In this document: in pieces, positions 46,757-55,628 of the stretch | Layout: the number at the start of each line of letters is the position of its first letter | How positions within the stretch are numbered: the stretch's first letter is position 1 | NCBI RefSeq assembly: GCF_013487865.1 | Contig: NZ_CP047409.1 | Coordinates: 1,674,001 to 1,738,000, forward strand | Direction of reading: 5' to 3' | Source: Lactobacillus johnsonii | Lineage (GTDB): Bacteria > Bacillota > Bacilli > Lactobacillales > Lactobacillaceae | Length of the DNA: 64,000 nt | Program-made: the position numbers and the translations under genes | Notes under the pieces: generated by a model | What the model saw: the letters and a program-made list of their open reading frames with translations, nothing else | What the model was told of the DNA's origin: nothing | Databases searched by the model: none

Positions 46757-46789
46757 GAGCTGTTGGCATTAGGCCAATGGCTCTTTTTT
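46757..46789 (+). terminator. Attenuator terminator before the cystine transporter
   Basis: Arms GAGCTGTTGGC (46757-46767) and GCCAATGGCTC (46773-46783) pair over 11 bp (two G-U), loop ATTAG, followed by six T (46784-46789). It lies 28 nt before the transporter start codon and cannot end any other gene. Confidence 0.88.
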
Positions 46790-46816
46790 GTTTGCTTAGA
46801 ATTGGAGTTGAATAAA

Positions 46817-48205
46817 GTGCAAACTACTCTCGTTGTTTTAATGGCCATCGCGATTCTAGCTGGTATGGCTTACTTACATAAAAAGAATTGGGGATTTACT
46901 AAATTAGTATTCCTCTCCCTTATCGTCGGAATCGTCTTTGGTGTTTCCCTTCAATTAATGTTCGGTGCTAACAGTAACATTGTAAAAAATAGTATCGACT
47001 GGATTTCCATTGTTGGGGATGGCTATGTTTCCTTACTACAAATGCTAGTAATTCCTCTAATCTTTGTGTCTTTAGTTGGAGCCTTCACTCAACTAAAAAT
47101 GACTACTAAGATTAGAAAAATTGCTACCAGTGTTTTAGCTATTTTATTAGGAACTACAGCTGTTGCTTCCTTCTTAGGCTTCAGTAGTGTCGCTATTTTT
47201 AATTTAGGTGGTGCTGGCTTTGCTAAAGGAATATCTGCATCCTCCACTGCTCTTACCTCTATTAAAGATCATCAAGCTCAATTAAAAGGCTTGACCCTTC
47301 CTCAACAAATAACATCCTTCTTCCCGCAAAATATTTTTGCAGATTTTGCTGGAATGCGTTCAACTAGCACAATTGCAGTAGTAATTTTCTCTATTTTTGT
47401 CGGAATTGCATTCTTACAGATTAAGAAGGAAAAAGCAAACGTTGCTGCTACATTTGCACGTGGTATTCAAGCCCTACGTGCGGTTATCATGCGCATAGTT
47501 AAGATTGTACTTGAACTCACTCCTTACGGAATTTTTGCTTTGATTGCTAGAACTACTGCAACTAACAGTTTTGCCACAATGAGTAAACTACTAGTCTTTA
47601 TTGTTGCAGCTTACCTTGCGATTGCTGTTATGTTCATTGTTCATGCAGTTCTACTTTTAATTAACGGAATTAATCCAATTACCTACTTCAGGAAAGCATG
47701 GCCAGTTTTAGTCTTTGCTTTCACTTCGAGAACTAGTGGTGGTAGTTTACCACTTAATGTACGTACTCAACGTGAATCAATGGGAGTAAGTGATACCATT
47801 GCCGACTTTGCCGCTAGCTTTGGTTTAACCATTGGTCAAAATGGATGTGCAGGTATTTATCCATCAATGGTAGCAGCAATCACTGCCCCACTTGTTGGAG
47901 TTAACATTTTCTCATGGCAATTTGTTTTAAGTTTAGTTGTAATTGACGTTATTTCTAGTTTCGGTGTTGCCGGTGTTGGTGGCGGTGCTACCTTTACTAC
48001 TCTAATGGTCTTAGGTGCTCTTAACCTACCAGTAACAGTTTTAGGTGTTTTAATTGCCATTGACCCAGTTGTTGATATGGCCAGAACTGCCCTTAACGTT
48101 AACGATTCAATGGTTGCTGGTGTTATTACTGCTAAGCGTACCGGAGAACTAAACTGGAATACTTTTAATAATGAAAAATCTGATGTAGATGCTGAAGTTG
48201 AATAA
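46817..48205 (+). CDS. tcyP: L-cystine symporter, TcyP-like (dicarboxylate/amino acid:cation symporter family)
   Basis: 462 aa with about nine hydrophobic helices. The DAACS family hallmarks are the serine-rich re-entrant loop FTSRTSGGSLPLNVRTQRESMGVSDTIADFAASFGLTIGQNGCAG, and FGVAGVGGGATFTTLMVLG; the length and SGGSLPLNVR motif agree with TcyP cystine carriers. I chose GTG 46817 (VQTTLVVLMAIA) because GGAG (46804-46807) lies 9 nt upstream and the long ORF would extend into the terminator stem. Expression is probably set by the cysteine-leader attenuator directly upstream. Confidence 0.82.
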   Translation: MQTTLVVLMAIAILAGMAYLHKKNWGFTKLVFLSLIVGIVFGVSLQLMFGANSNIVKNSIDWISIVGDGYVSLLQMLVIPLIFVSLVGAFTQLKMTTKIRKIATSVLAILLGTTAVASFLGFSSVAIFNLGGAGFAKGISASSTALTSIKDHQAQLKGLTLPQQITSFFPQNIFADFAGMRSTSTIAVVIFSIFVGIAFLQIKKEKANVAATFARGIQALRAVIMRIVKIVLELTPYGIFALIARTTATNSFATMSKLLVFIVAAYLAIAVMFIVHAVLLLINGINPITYFRKAWPVLVFAFTSRTSGGSLPLNVRTQRESMGVSDTIADFAASFGLTIGQNGCAGIYPSMVAAITAPLVGVNIFSWQFVLSLVVIDVISSFGVAGVGGGATFTTLMVLGALNLPVTVLGVLIAIDPVVDMARTALNVNDSMVAGVITAKRTGELNWNTFNNEKSDVDAEVE

Positions 48206-48223
48206 CTTAGCTAAAAATTTTTA

Positions 48224-48252
48224 TTGACATTATTTTTTAAGCGTTGTAATAT
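48224..48252 (+). promoter_or_regulatory. Promoter of the methionine T-box operon
   Basis: -35 TTGACA (48224-48229) and -10 TAATAT (48247-48252), spacer 17 bp, 19 nt after the cystine transporter stop. Predicted start near 48259. Confidence 0.75.
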
Positions 48253-48258
48253 TATGAC

Positions 48259-48560
48259 AACAAAATTAATTAAAGCTTAGAAAAGATGAGTAATTACTTA
48301 AGGCATCCCCCAGAGAGTCGGATTAGGTGCAAGCCGATGTTGCTGACGTAATGAAGATGGTCTTGGAGCTAAATTAAAGTGCAAGCTAATTTAAGTAAGC
48401 AGTTTACGATTGACGTTCGTTATCATGTCCGAGTCTTCCAAATTTTGGAGTACTCAGTGAGGAATTAATTGTAAGATTAATTTGAATGCAGGGTGGTAAC
48501 ACGCTATTAAGCGTCCCTAGTGTAGTTTAAAAACTATACTTGGGGCGCTTTTTCTTTTGC
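48259..48560 (+). promoter_or_regulatory. T-box riboswitch upstream of the MetE-like/luxS operon
   Basis: Stem I elements AGAGAGTCGGATTAGGTGCAAGCCG-type bases start near 48313. The T-box core AGGGTGGTAACACG is at 48490-48503, and the terminator GCGTCCC...GGGGCGC with T-run is at 48511-48554. The segment GACGTAATGAAGATGG (near 48350) offers ATG as the specifier, which fits Met and the downstream MetE-like gene. Uncharged tRNA-Met should turn the operon on. Confidence 0.92.
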
Positions 48561-48595
48561 TTAATTAGTTTATTAAATTCAAAGGAGGGATTATT

Positions 48596-48691
48596 TTGAA
48601 TATCAAAAAAGAATATTTTAGTGAACAGGTATTTTATCGAATATGTGGTTTTTATTTCATGATCCCTCTTGTCAGCGGATCTTCAAATTAA
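48596..48691 (+). CDS. 31-aa small ORF between the T-box and the MetE-like gene
   Basis: An unusually strong RBS AAAGGAGGG (48581-48589) precedes TTG 48596 at normal spacing. The frame reads NIKKEYFSEQVFYRICGFYF then MIPLVSGSSN and stops at TAA 48689. One hydrophobic stretch (VFYRICGFYFMIPLV) could insert in a membrane. It lies before the MetE-like start (48729) inside the T-box transcript. Either a real small protein or a remnant; I did not recognise a family. Confidence 0.45.
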   Translation: MNIKKEYFSEQVFYRICGFYFMIPLVSGSSN

Positions 48692-48728
48692 TATTTAAAA
48701 TTTCTAGTTAGAAGATGAGGTAGATATA

Positions 48729-49838
48729 ATGACAACTTTAACCCATTACGATATTGTTGGTAGTTTTTTAAGACCAGAAGAATTAAAAGAAGCAAGAAAG
48801 AATTTCAGCCAGGAAAAGATCTCACAAGAAGAGTTAACTAAAATTGAAGATCAAGAAATTAAAAGATTAATTCAAAAAGAAGAAGAATTAGGATTAACAG
48901 CAGTCACAGATGGTGAATTTCGTCGTAGTTGGTGGCATCTGGATTTCTTATGGGGATTAAATGGCGTTGCCAAATATGATTACAAAGAGAGCTATAAGTT
49001 CCACGGAGCTAAAACTAGGACCGATAATGCAGAGCTATCTGGAAAAATTGCCTATAATCCTGACCATCCATTTTTTGATGCATTTAAATTTGTTAAGGCT
49101 AATGTAAAAAATGCAGTTGCTAAGCAAACGATTCCTTCCCCTACTCTCCTATTTAGGGACAATCGCTCTGACAATTGGCCTAACTTCTACGATAATAAAA
49201 AAGATTACTTAGACGACCTAGCTACAGCCTACAATAAAACAATCCAACATTTTTATGATTTAGGTTGTCGCTATATTCAAATTGATGATACTACTTGGGC
49301 TTTTTTGATCAGTAAATTAAATGAAACGCAAAATGATCCCAAAGAACATGAAAAATACGTTCAACTAGCAGAAGATTCGGTTTATATAATTAATAAATCA
49401 CTAGAAAAGCTCTCCGATGATCTAACAGTCGCAACACATATTTGTCGTGGTAATTTCAAGTCTACTTTTCTTTTTTCTGGTGGATATGAACCAATTGCAA
49501 AATATCTTAGTCAGTTAAACTATGACCGCTTTTTCTTAGAATATGACAGTGATCGTGCTGGTGATTTGAAACCAATTAAGCAAATTTGGAATAATCGTGA
49601 TAATGTTACCATCGTTCTCGGCTTGATTACTTCAAAAAATGGACAGCTAGAAAATCCTGATACAATCACAACTCGAATCAAGGAAGCAACCCAATTGGTC
49701 CCTTTAAATAATCTGGCTCTAAGTACCCAATGCGGTTTTGCTTCTACTGAAGAAGGAAATATTTTAAGTGAAGCTGATCAATGGAAAAAGATTAAATTTG
49801 TTGTTAAGATAGCAAATAATATTTGGAAAAGTTTTTAA
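48729..49838 (+). CDS. MetE C-terminal-like methyltransferase (YxjG/YxjH type)
   Basis: 369 aa, half the size of full MetE, like YxjG/YxjH. It probably methylates homocysteine to methionine, using a donor that may be 5-methyl-THF or another methyl source. Features of the MetE C-terminal barrel: [52 protein letters not shown] (zinc His-x-Cys) and [12 protein letters not shown] (second zinc Cys). Under the T-box, followed by luxS with 14 nt between (luxS ATG 49853). Confidence 0.9.
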   Translation: MTTLTHYDIVGSFLRPEELKEARKNFSQEKISQEELTKIEDQEIKRLIQKEEELGLTAVTDGEFRRSWWHLDFLWGLNGVAKYDYKESYKFHGAKTRTDNAELSGKIAYNPDHPFFDAFKFVKANVKNAVAKQTIPSPTLLFRDNRSDNWPNFYDNKKDYLDDLATAYNKTIQHFYDLGCRYIQIDDTTWAFLISKLNETQNDPKEHEKYVQLAEDSVYIINKSLEKLSDDLTVATHICRGNFKSTFLFSGGYEPIAKYLSQLNYDRFFLEYDSDRAGDLKPIKQIWNNRDNVTIVLGLITSKNGQLENPDTITTRIKEATQLVPLNNLALSTQCGFASTEEGNILSEADQWKKIKFVVKIANNIWKSF

Positions 49839-49852
49839 CGGAGGGAAATATT

Positions 49853-50329
49853 ATGGGTAAAGTTGAAAGTTTTGAATTAGATCATACTAAAGTTAAGGCA
49901 CCTTACGTTCGCTTAATTACTGTTGAAGAAGGTCAAAAGGGCGATAAAATTAGTAATTTTGATCTTCGTTTAGTACAACCTAATGAAAATGCAATTCCTA
50001 CTGGAGGCTTGCATACCATTGAACACTTATTAGCTGGATTATTACGTGACCGCATTGATGGTTATATTGATTGTTCACCATTTGGTTGTCGCACCGGCTT
50101 TCACCTCTTAGTTTGGGGTACCCCATCCACTACAGAGGTAGCTAAGGCACTTAAAGAATCGCTTGAAGAAATTCGCAATAATATTACCTGGGAAGATGTT
50201 CCAGGAACTACGATTGAATCTTGTGGTAATTACCGGGACCACTCTCTTTTCTCAGCTAAACAATGGTCAAGAGACATTTTAGAAAAAGGTATTTCTGATG
50301 ATCCATTCGAGAGACATGTTGTTGAATAA
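49853..50329 (+). CDS. luxS: S-ribosylhomocysteine lyase (AI-2 synthase)
   Basis: 158 aa metalloenzyme converting S-ribosylhomocysteine to homocysteine and DPD (AI-2 precursor). The metal motif is [16 protein letters not shown] (His-x3-His). [13 protein letters not shown] holds the catalytic Cys, and the third ligand is in [15 protein letters not shown] chose ATG 49853 ([10 protein letters not shown]) because GGAGGG lies 7 nt upstream; a longer ORF overlaps the MetE-like gene. It regenerates homocysteine for the gene before it, so the two belong to one methionine-cycle operon. Confidence 0.96.
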   Translation: MGKVESFELDHTKVKAPYVRLITVEEGQKGDKISNFDLRLVQPNENAIPTGGLHTIEHLLAGLLRDRIDGYIDCSPFGCRTGFHLLVWGTPSTTEVAKALKESLEEIRNNITWEDVPGTTIESCGNYRDHSLFSAKQWSRDILEKGISDDPFERHVVE

Positions 50330-50346
50330 TTTTTCTGAATAAATAT

Positions 50347-50390
50347 AAAAATGCATTATTACTAATTCAAACTAGTAATAATGCATTTTT
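50347..50390. terminator. Bidirectional terminator after luxS
   Basis: Arms AAAAATGCATTATTACTA (50347-50364) and TAGTAATAATGCATTTTT (50373-50390), an 18-bp perfect stem between luxS (+) and the next gene (-). Confidence 0.92.
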
Positions 50391-50785
50391 TAATTATTTT
50401 TCTTATATCTATTCCACAAAACTATGTTGCCAATTACTAGCATACATACCCAGATTAATGCTAGAACTATATTGTTTTGATAATTTTGTTTATTTTGAAT
50501 ATTAACCCAAATTATACTAAAGTATACTCCGCTCAGAATTGCACTTAAGGTAACACTAGTTAAGATAACTACTAAATTTGGTATTTTTTTCTTATAGTTT
50601 AGTAACTGAAGCCAATTGTAGACCATCTCACAAATTACGATTAACACTACCAGTAAGTCATACCACCATTCTTGCCGCTTAACAAACATATTTATCATAT
50701 CAATGAAATAATAGCCACAAATCATTGCAAATAAATCTAAAGTAAGCAATTGTCCTATAATGGTGTTCTTTTCTTTTTCTTTCAT
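50390..50785 (-). CDS. Small multi-spanning membrane protein, function unknown
   Basis: 131 aa with four predicted helices (LLTLDLFAMICGYYFIDMI, WYDLLVVLIVICEMVYNW, LVVILTSVTLSAILSGVYFSIIW and IVLALIWVCMLVIGNIVLW) and a basic C-terminus. No family motif seen. It is monocistronic with an A/T-rich upstream region. Possibly a membrane accessory or stress-related protein, but I cannot name one. Confidence 0.7.
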   Translation of the reverse strand: MKEKEKNTIIGQLLTLDLFAMICGYYFIDMINMFVKRQEWWYDLLVVLIVICEMVYNWLQLLNYKKKIPNLVVILTSVTLSAILSGVYFSIIWVNIQNKQNYQNNIVLALIWVCMLVIGNIVLWNRYKKNN

Positions 50786-50869
50786 AGAAGTCCCTTTATC
50801 AATCTTATTGTTTCTTTTAATTATAGAACAATAGCCTTCATTTCAGTATTAAAAATATTAAAGCTGGCT

Positions 50870-51673
50870 TTAGGCACTTAAGATATGGAAGTAACTTAAA
50901 ACAATTCCTAAAATCAAAACAAACCAGATCATCTTAGTGGACGTCACATGTTTCTTTCCTAGCAACCAGTAAACTAAAGCTACAAGTAAGACAGGTACTA
51001 AGGATGGCATAATTTGATTTAAAATTGTTTGCATCTTTAATGTTACTTTACCTGCTCGATATACAAATGGCACTTTAACATTCACTACCGTTGGTATTAA
51101 GGCACCAACGACGGTAACCCCAAGTAAAATAGCAGAGTCGGTAATTGCATTTAACTTACCTGAAGCAGAATCAATTAATTTTGCTCCCTGTGAATAACCG
51201 AGGTTTAAAAAGCCAAATCTTGTGAATAAAACAATTAAATTAACGATTATCCACAAAAAAGCTCCAAAAGGATTTCCTCGTAATCCCATATATGCACCAA
51301 TTGATCCACAAATTGTGGGAATAATTGCGCCAAAAATTGTATCTCCTACACCAGCTAAGGGACCCATTAATCCTGTCTTTAAGCCAGCAATTGTTTCTTT
51401 GGCTTTACTTCCCTGCTTTTCTTCAATTGCCAAATCCATTCCAATAATAAAGTTTCCATCAAATGCATTCACGTTGAAGAATTGTGACTGCATCTGCATC
51501 ATTTCAACTAATTCTTCATCTTTATACCAGCGTTTTAAAAATGGCAAAACAGTATAAAAGTAACCGGGAGCCATCATTTTTTCATAGTTCCAAGATAACT
51601 GACTAGCCCATAGCCAACGCCAATTTGCTCGAAAAAGATCTTTTTTTGTTAATTTATTTGAATTAGTTTTCAT
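50870..51673 (-). CDS. PTS mannose-family EIID
   Basis: 267 aa membrane component. The N-terminus TKKDLFRANWRWLWASQLSWNYEKMMAPG is typical of EIID, and MGPLAGVGDTIFGAIIPTICGSIG is the conserved IID region. I chose ATG 51673 (MKTNSNKLTK), which overlaps the IIC stop (ATGAAAACTAA); a longer ORF to 51703 is inside the IIC gene. The three genes form one operon (IIAB, IIC, IID). Confidence 0.92.
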   Translation of the reverse strand: MKTNSNKLTKKDLFRANWRWLWASQLSWNYEKMMAPGYFYTVLPFLKRWYKDEELVEMMQMQSQFFNVNAFDGNFIIGMDLAIEEKQGSKAKETIAGLKTGLMGPLAGVGDTIFGAIIPTICGSIGAYMGLRGNPFGAFLWIIVNLIVLFTRFGFLNLGYSQGAKLIDSASGKLNAITDSAILLGVTVVGALIPTVVNVKVPFVYRAGKVTLKMQTILNQIMPSLVPVLLVALVYWLLGKKHVTSTKMIWFVLILGIVLSYFHILSA

Positions 51674-52472
51674 ATTCTCCCTCTTCATTTGTATATTCTT
51701 CACTCTCAGTTACTTTTTCTGAACTATTTGGTTTTGTATTTAATTTTTCTACTTCACGAGTGTAGTGAAGATAAGCTAACGCGGCTCCCAGCAAAGCTAC
51801 CCCTAACATTGGCATTTTTAAGTAAGCCGCTGCAATGAAGCCTATTGCTAAATAAGAAATAAATCTTTTAGTTGGTAAGTATCTAAGTAAAATTGCAATA
51901 CCAACAATTGGCAAAATATGACCCGATACTTTTAACCCATCAGTCAACCAAGCTGGAATTATTCGTAGGATTGCTTTAACAACATCATTTCCTACTACAA
52001 GTAAGATAAAAACTGGGATTGCACGTGAAAGTCCCCAGGTAAAGGTTCCCCACAATGCATTTCTTGCTGCAGCATTTGGCTTATTTTCTTTAATAAAAGT
52101 ATCAATTCGATGTTGAAAAATAGTATTAGCAAATCTAGCTAAAACATCTAGTTGAACCATTAAGAGTCCTACTGGAACTGCCAAACCAATTGCAAACTGC
52201 ACACCTTTTCCTGAAATAACGGCGTAAACTGTACCAACAATTGCCCCAGTCATAAAGTCCGGCATTGAGGCTCCTCCATATGTTGAGACCCCTAAGACCA
52301 TTAATTGTAGCGTTGCTCCAACTGCTAGCCCAGTTGTAATATCACCCATAATAATTCCTGAAATCATCCCAATTGCTAAAGGATTATTCACAATTGACAC
52401 AGTCAATTGATCAATAATTGCCCAAAATGCTAGGCAAGTTAGTAATAGAATCTGCCACCATTGTATTGTCAT
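51663..52472 (-). CDS. PTS mannose-family EIIC
   Basis: 269 aa integral membrane channel. NPLAIGMISGIIMGDITTGLAVGATLQLMVLGVSTYGGASMPDF is the diagnostic IIC segment. The hydrophilic C-terminal tail is acidic (SEEYTNEEGEYEN). With IID it forms the translocation channel for mannose, glucose or another hexose. Second in the operon. Confidence 0.93.
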   Translation of the reverse strand: MTIQWWQILLLTCLAFWAIIDQLTVSIVNNPLAIGMISGIIMGDITTGLAVGATLQLMVLGVSTYGGASMPDFMTGAIVGTVYAVISGKGVQFAIGLAVPVGLLMVQLDVLARFANTIFQHRIDTFIKENKPNAAARNALWGTFTWGLSRAIPVFILLVVGNDVVKAILRIIPAWLTDGLKVSGHILPIVGIAILLRYLPTKRFISYLAIGFIAAAYLKMPMLGVALLGAALAYLHYTREVEKLNTKPNSSEKVTESEEYTNEEGEYEN

Positions 52473-52487
52473 TGTCTTATCTTTCCT

Positions 52488-53408
52488 TTACTTTTTTAAT
52501 AACTCCATAAATTCTTCTTTGTCTTCTGCCGGCACCATTTGATGATAAAGATGACAACCATGCTCATTTAAATAGTTAAAATTATCAACATCTTCTGCCG
52601 TAACAGCCACACTCTTAGCAACTTGACGTGAATCAGCCTTAGTAGACATATTTCCTACATTAATTTCAGGCAAGTTCACACCATTATCAATCATTTGGCG
52701 TAAAACTCTAGGATTTTTAACTAACACTAAAACGGTTTGACCTTTATATTTTCCTTCATTAATTCTTCTGGCTGCACCTTTAGCAGTCAAAATACTTAAG
52801 TGAACACCATGCGGGCAGGCAGTCTTTAAGGCTGTTTTTTGAATATCGTTCTTTACAATATCATCCCCAACTACCATAATTCGCGTTAATCGCAATGCAT
52901 TTGTCCACATGGTAGCAACTTGTCCGTGGATAAGTCTTTCATCAATTCGAACGTTATGCATAGTTTGTGGTTCTGCTTCCGCATTTTTATTTAATTCGTT
53001 ACTTTGATGAGACTCTTTCTTGGTTGGAGTGGGTTTATCTTTAGTTGAATTTCCAACAGGAGCTATATTTTCTTTAGCTTGTTTAATTGCTTCCTCCATC
53101 GGAGTTCCCATTACTCCTGCTAACAAAAGCGGCAAACACAATCCGCTGTATACTTTTACTTCAGGATGTTCTTGCTGATAGCGTAATGCAGCGTTAGCCG
53201 GAGTTCCTCCGGCAATATCTACAATAATAGTTGGCACTTGTTCAAAGCTTTCGGCAGTTTGAGCAATTTCATCAAGTAAATCATCCTGATTCATTGTTTG
53301 TTTAAAAGCAATTGCTTTTACATTTGATAATTTTCCTGCAATCATTTCACAGCTAGCTAGAGTTGCCTTAGCATATTCACCATGACTAACTATTAAAAAG
53401 TTATTCAC
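52488..53408 (-). CDS. PTS mannose-family EIIAB fusion
   Basis: 306 aa. The EIIA domain (1-125) has the phosphorylated His in FLIVSHGEYAKA (His ~9). A linker rich in Lys, Pro and Glu (PTPTKKESHQSNELNKNAEAE) joins the EIIB domain with NVRIDERLIHGQV (His ~165). The fused design matches ManX-type proteins of lactobacilli. First gene of the operon; expression probably under CcpA given a perfect cre 130 bp upstream. Confidence 0.94.
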   Translation of the reverse strand: MNNFLIVSHGEYAKATLASCEMIAGKLSNVKAIAFKQTMNQDDLLDEIAQTAESFEQVPTIIVDIAGGTPANAALRYQQEHPEVKVYSGLCLPLLLAGVMGTPMEEAIKQAKENIAPVGNSTKDKPTPTKKESHQSNELNKNAEAEPQTMHNVRIDERLIHGQVATMWTNALRLTRIMVVGDDIVKNDIQKTALKTACPHGVHLSILTAKGAARRINEGKYKGQTVLVLVKNPRVLRQMIDNGVNLPEINVGNMSTKADSRQVAKSVAVTAEDVDNFNYLNEHGCHLYHQMVPAEDKEEFMELLKK

Positions 53409-53499
53409 ATTTAATTCCTCCAGAATTCACAATGTTTATATTTTATCCTAATTGGTATATAAATTAAAGCTAAATATAGTACTGTTTGCAGCTAATTAT

Positions 53500-53509
53500 C
53501 CAATATTGG
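53500..53509. promoter_or_regulatory. Palindrome upstream of the mannose PTS
   Basis: CCAATATTGG is a perfect 10-bp palindrome, extended by TAT/ATA on each side (53497-53513). Candidate repressor site; partner unknown. Confidence 0.35.
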
Positions 53510-53536
53510 TATAGTTCAATTATGACAGTTTGTACT

Positions 53537-53550
53537 TGTAATCGTTATCA
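53537..53550. promoter_or_regulatory. cre site upstream of the mannose-family PTS operon
   Basis: TGTAATCGTTATCA matches the CcpA consensus TGWNANCGNTNWCA at all 14 positions. It is about 130 bp upstream of the EIIAB start. Confidence 0.75.
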
Positions 53551-53563
53551 TTGTTGATACAAA

Positions 53564-53597
53564 AAGAAGACCCTACTAGGCAATGTAGAGTCTTCTT
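53564..53597 (-). terminator. Terminator of the oppA-like gene
   Basis: Arms AAGAAGACCCTAC (53564-53576) and GTAGAGTCTTCTT (53585-53597), one G-U, then U-rich bases on the minus strand. Confidence 0.85.
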
Positions 53598-53686
53598 AAG
53601 GAATATAACTATGAAAATTTTATTTAAGGAAATATTATTTAAGAATTGTGTTGAATATGTGAGGATTATAGGAAAATTTATTTTAA

Positions 53687-55441
53687 TTACTTAGTAAAAC
53701 CAACATCATACCATGAATTTGCAGATGGCTTAAGTGACCAGCCAGTTACCTTGTTGTTAACTGCAGTTACTGACCAACTGTTTGTGGTAGGTACAACATA
53801 GGCATTGTCATACATCCATTGTTGCCACTTATCAAATGCTTGTACACGGCACTTGTGGTTGAAGGCCTTAGTTGAGTCAATGTTAGTAAGAAGCTTAGAT
53901 TGAGTTGGAGAAACAAAGCGAGCCATGTTATATGGAGCACCTTCACTGTAAAGGTCCATTGGTGATGGTTCAGATGATAAACTCCAACCACCTTCAAAGA
54001 CATCAATCTTAGGACTATCTGCTTGAACATCTTGTACCCAAGAGTTGAATTCCATTGGACGACCACCAACAAATTTAGCATCTAAGCCAATCTTTTGCCA
54101 TTGTTGGATGTAGTTAGTCCAGATCTTTTCAGCGTTTGGTTGTGTATTACGAACAGCAACGTTAATAGTTAACTTCTTACCATTTGGTTGACGACGGTAT
54201 TTTTCACCCTTACGCTTCTTGTATCCAGCCTTGTCTAACAATTCATTAGCTTTCTTCAAGTTATATGGGTATCCCTTGATGCTCTTATCAGAGAAGTCAC
54301 CAAATTGTGCTGGGATTAATGTGTTAATTCTAAATGACAAACCATTGCTGTAACGCTTGGTAACAGCGTCAATGTTCATTGCATAAGCCATCGCTTTACG
54401 TAATGAGACATTGTTCATCTTAGCGTTCTTATCCTCAACGTTCTTGCCAGTCTTCTTGTCAAACTTACCTACCTTAAATCCTAAGTAGTTGTAAGATAGA
54501 GGAATCTTACCAATGAAGTTAACTCCCTTAGTATCCTTAACATTATTCCATTGAGAGTTAAGCACACCAGTAATATCAAACTTGTGACTCTTAATAGCTT
54601 GAGAAACAGAGTTAGTTCCGATTACTTCCATAGTAATCTTATCTAAGTTTGGCTTACCACGCCAGTAATGTTCATTTGGTACATAAGTAACTGATTGACC
54701 ACGAACAACTTTTTGAACTTTGTATGGACCAAAGAAAAGTGGTTGTTTACGAACCTTATCATCTGATAAAAGTTTATCAAACGGAACGTCTTTCAAGTAG
54801 TGGTATGGTTCTGCAGTTTCAAGGAAGTAACCATTACCAGATTGAAGCATACCTGGTTTCATTTCCTTAAAATGAAGAACGACCTTTCGGCCATTTTCAC
54901 CATTTGGCATTTCGATACCAGAAATCTTGTCGCTCTTTCCCTTGTGGTATTCTTCTAACCCAACAAGGTTAGCTAAAGAATCTGTATATCTTGAAGTCTT
55001 AGTCTTAGGATTACCAACGATCTCGTAGGCATATTCAAGGTCCTTAGCAGTTACTTGCTTACCGTCTGACCACTTAACCCCATCTTTAACTTCGATAGTA
55101 ATTGTCTTAGCGTTCTTATCTAACTTAAAGGTAGCTGCACCCTTATTGTTGATCTTATAGCTGTCATTAACATCGAAGAGTCCTTCTAATCCCGGTGATT
55201 GAATTTCTGTGTCAGTAGCAGTATCAGATAATTCTGGTAAGAAAATACCTGTGAAAGGTGAGTCACTTTCAATGGCGTATTTTAATGTTCCACCCTTTTT
55301 GACTTGTTTCTTAGGAACTGCTTCCTTAAAACTAACTTTCTTATCGCTAGCATTATTATTGTTGTTATTTCCACAAGCAGTTAAAGTTAATGCCGCCCCT
55401 GACAAAACAGTAATTGCTCCTAACCACTTAACTTTTTTCAA
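53687..55441 (-). CDS. Peptide ABC transporter binding lipoprotein, OppA family (orphan)
   Basis: 584 aa. The lipoprotein signal GAITVLSGAALTLTACGNN has lipobox LTAC. SBP family 5 features: VKKGGTLKYAIESDSPFTGI, VKWSDGKQVTAKDLEYAYE and LRKAMAYAMNIDAVTKRYSNG. It binds oligopeptides outside and delivers them to a permease; no permease or ATPase lies next to it, so it must use a transporter encoded elsewhere. TTG start at 55441 with AAAGGAGGAG 8 nt before it. Confidence 0.92.
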   Translation of the reverse strand: MKKVKWLGAITVLSGAALTLTACGNNNNNNASDKKVSFKEAVPKKQVKKGGTLKYAIESDSPFTGIFLPELSDTATDTEIQSPGLEGLFDVNDSYKINNKGAATFKLDKNAKTITIEVKDGVKWSDGKQVTAKDLEYAYEIVGNPKTKTSRYTDSLANLVGLEEYHKGKSDKISGIEMPNGENGRKVVLHFKEMKPGMLQSGNGYFLETAEPYHYLKDVPFDKLLSDDKVRKQPLFFGPYKVQKVVRGQSVTYVPNEHYWRGKPNLDKITMEVIGTNSVSQAIKSHKFDITGVLNSQWNNVKDTKGVNFIGKIPLSYNYLGFKVGKFDKKTGKNVEDKNAKMNNVSLRKAMAYAMNIDAVTKRYSNGLSFRINTLIPAQFGDFSDKSIKGYPYNLKKANELLDKAGYKKRKGEKYRRQPNGKKLTINVAVRNTQPNAEKIWTNYIQQWQKIGLDAKFVGGRPMEFNSWVQDVQADSPKIDVFEGGWSLSSEPSPMDLYSEGAPYNMARFVSPTQSKLLTNIDSTKAFNHKCRVQAFDKWQQWMYDNAYVVPTTNSWSVTAVNNKVTGWSLKPSANSWYDVGFTK

Positions 55442-55628
55442 TTTGTTCTCCTCCTTTATGAGATGACTTAAATTTCTTATTTTTGATTATATGATATTAA
55501 AATGAAAAAAACAATACGAAATTTAAATATTTTTTGATAATTTTTATTTTAATTAAAATTACAATAAAATATATACTTTATGTAGTCTATCAAGGCTCAG
55601 CACTATTAAAATAAAGTCAAGCAAATAA

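Noticed and set aside
53409-53530. Sigma-54 promoter for the mannose PTS
   Set aside because: No TTGGCAC-N5-TTGC-like pair was found, and no sigma-54 activator gene is adjacent.
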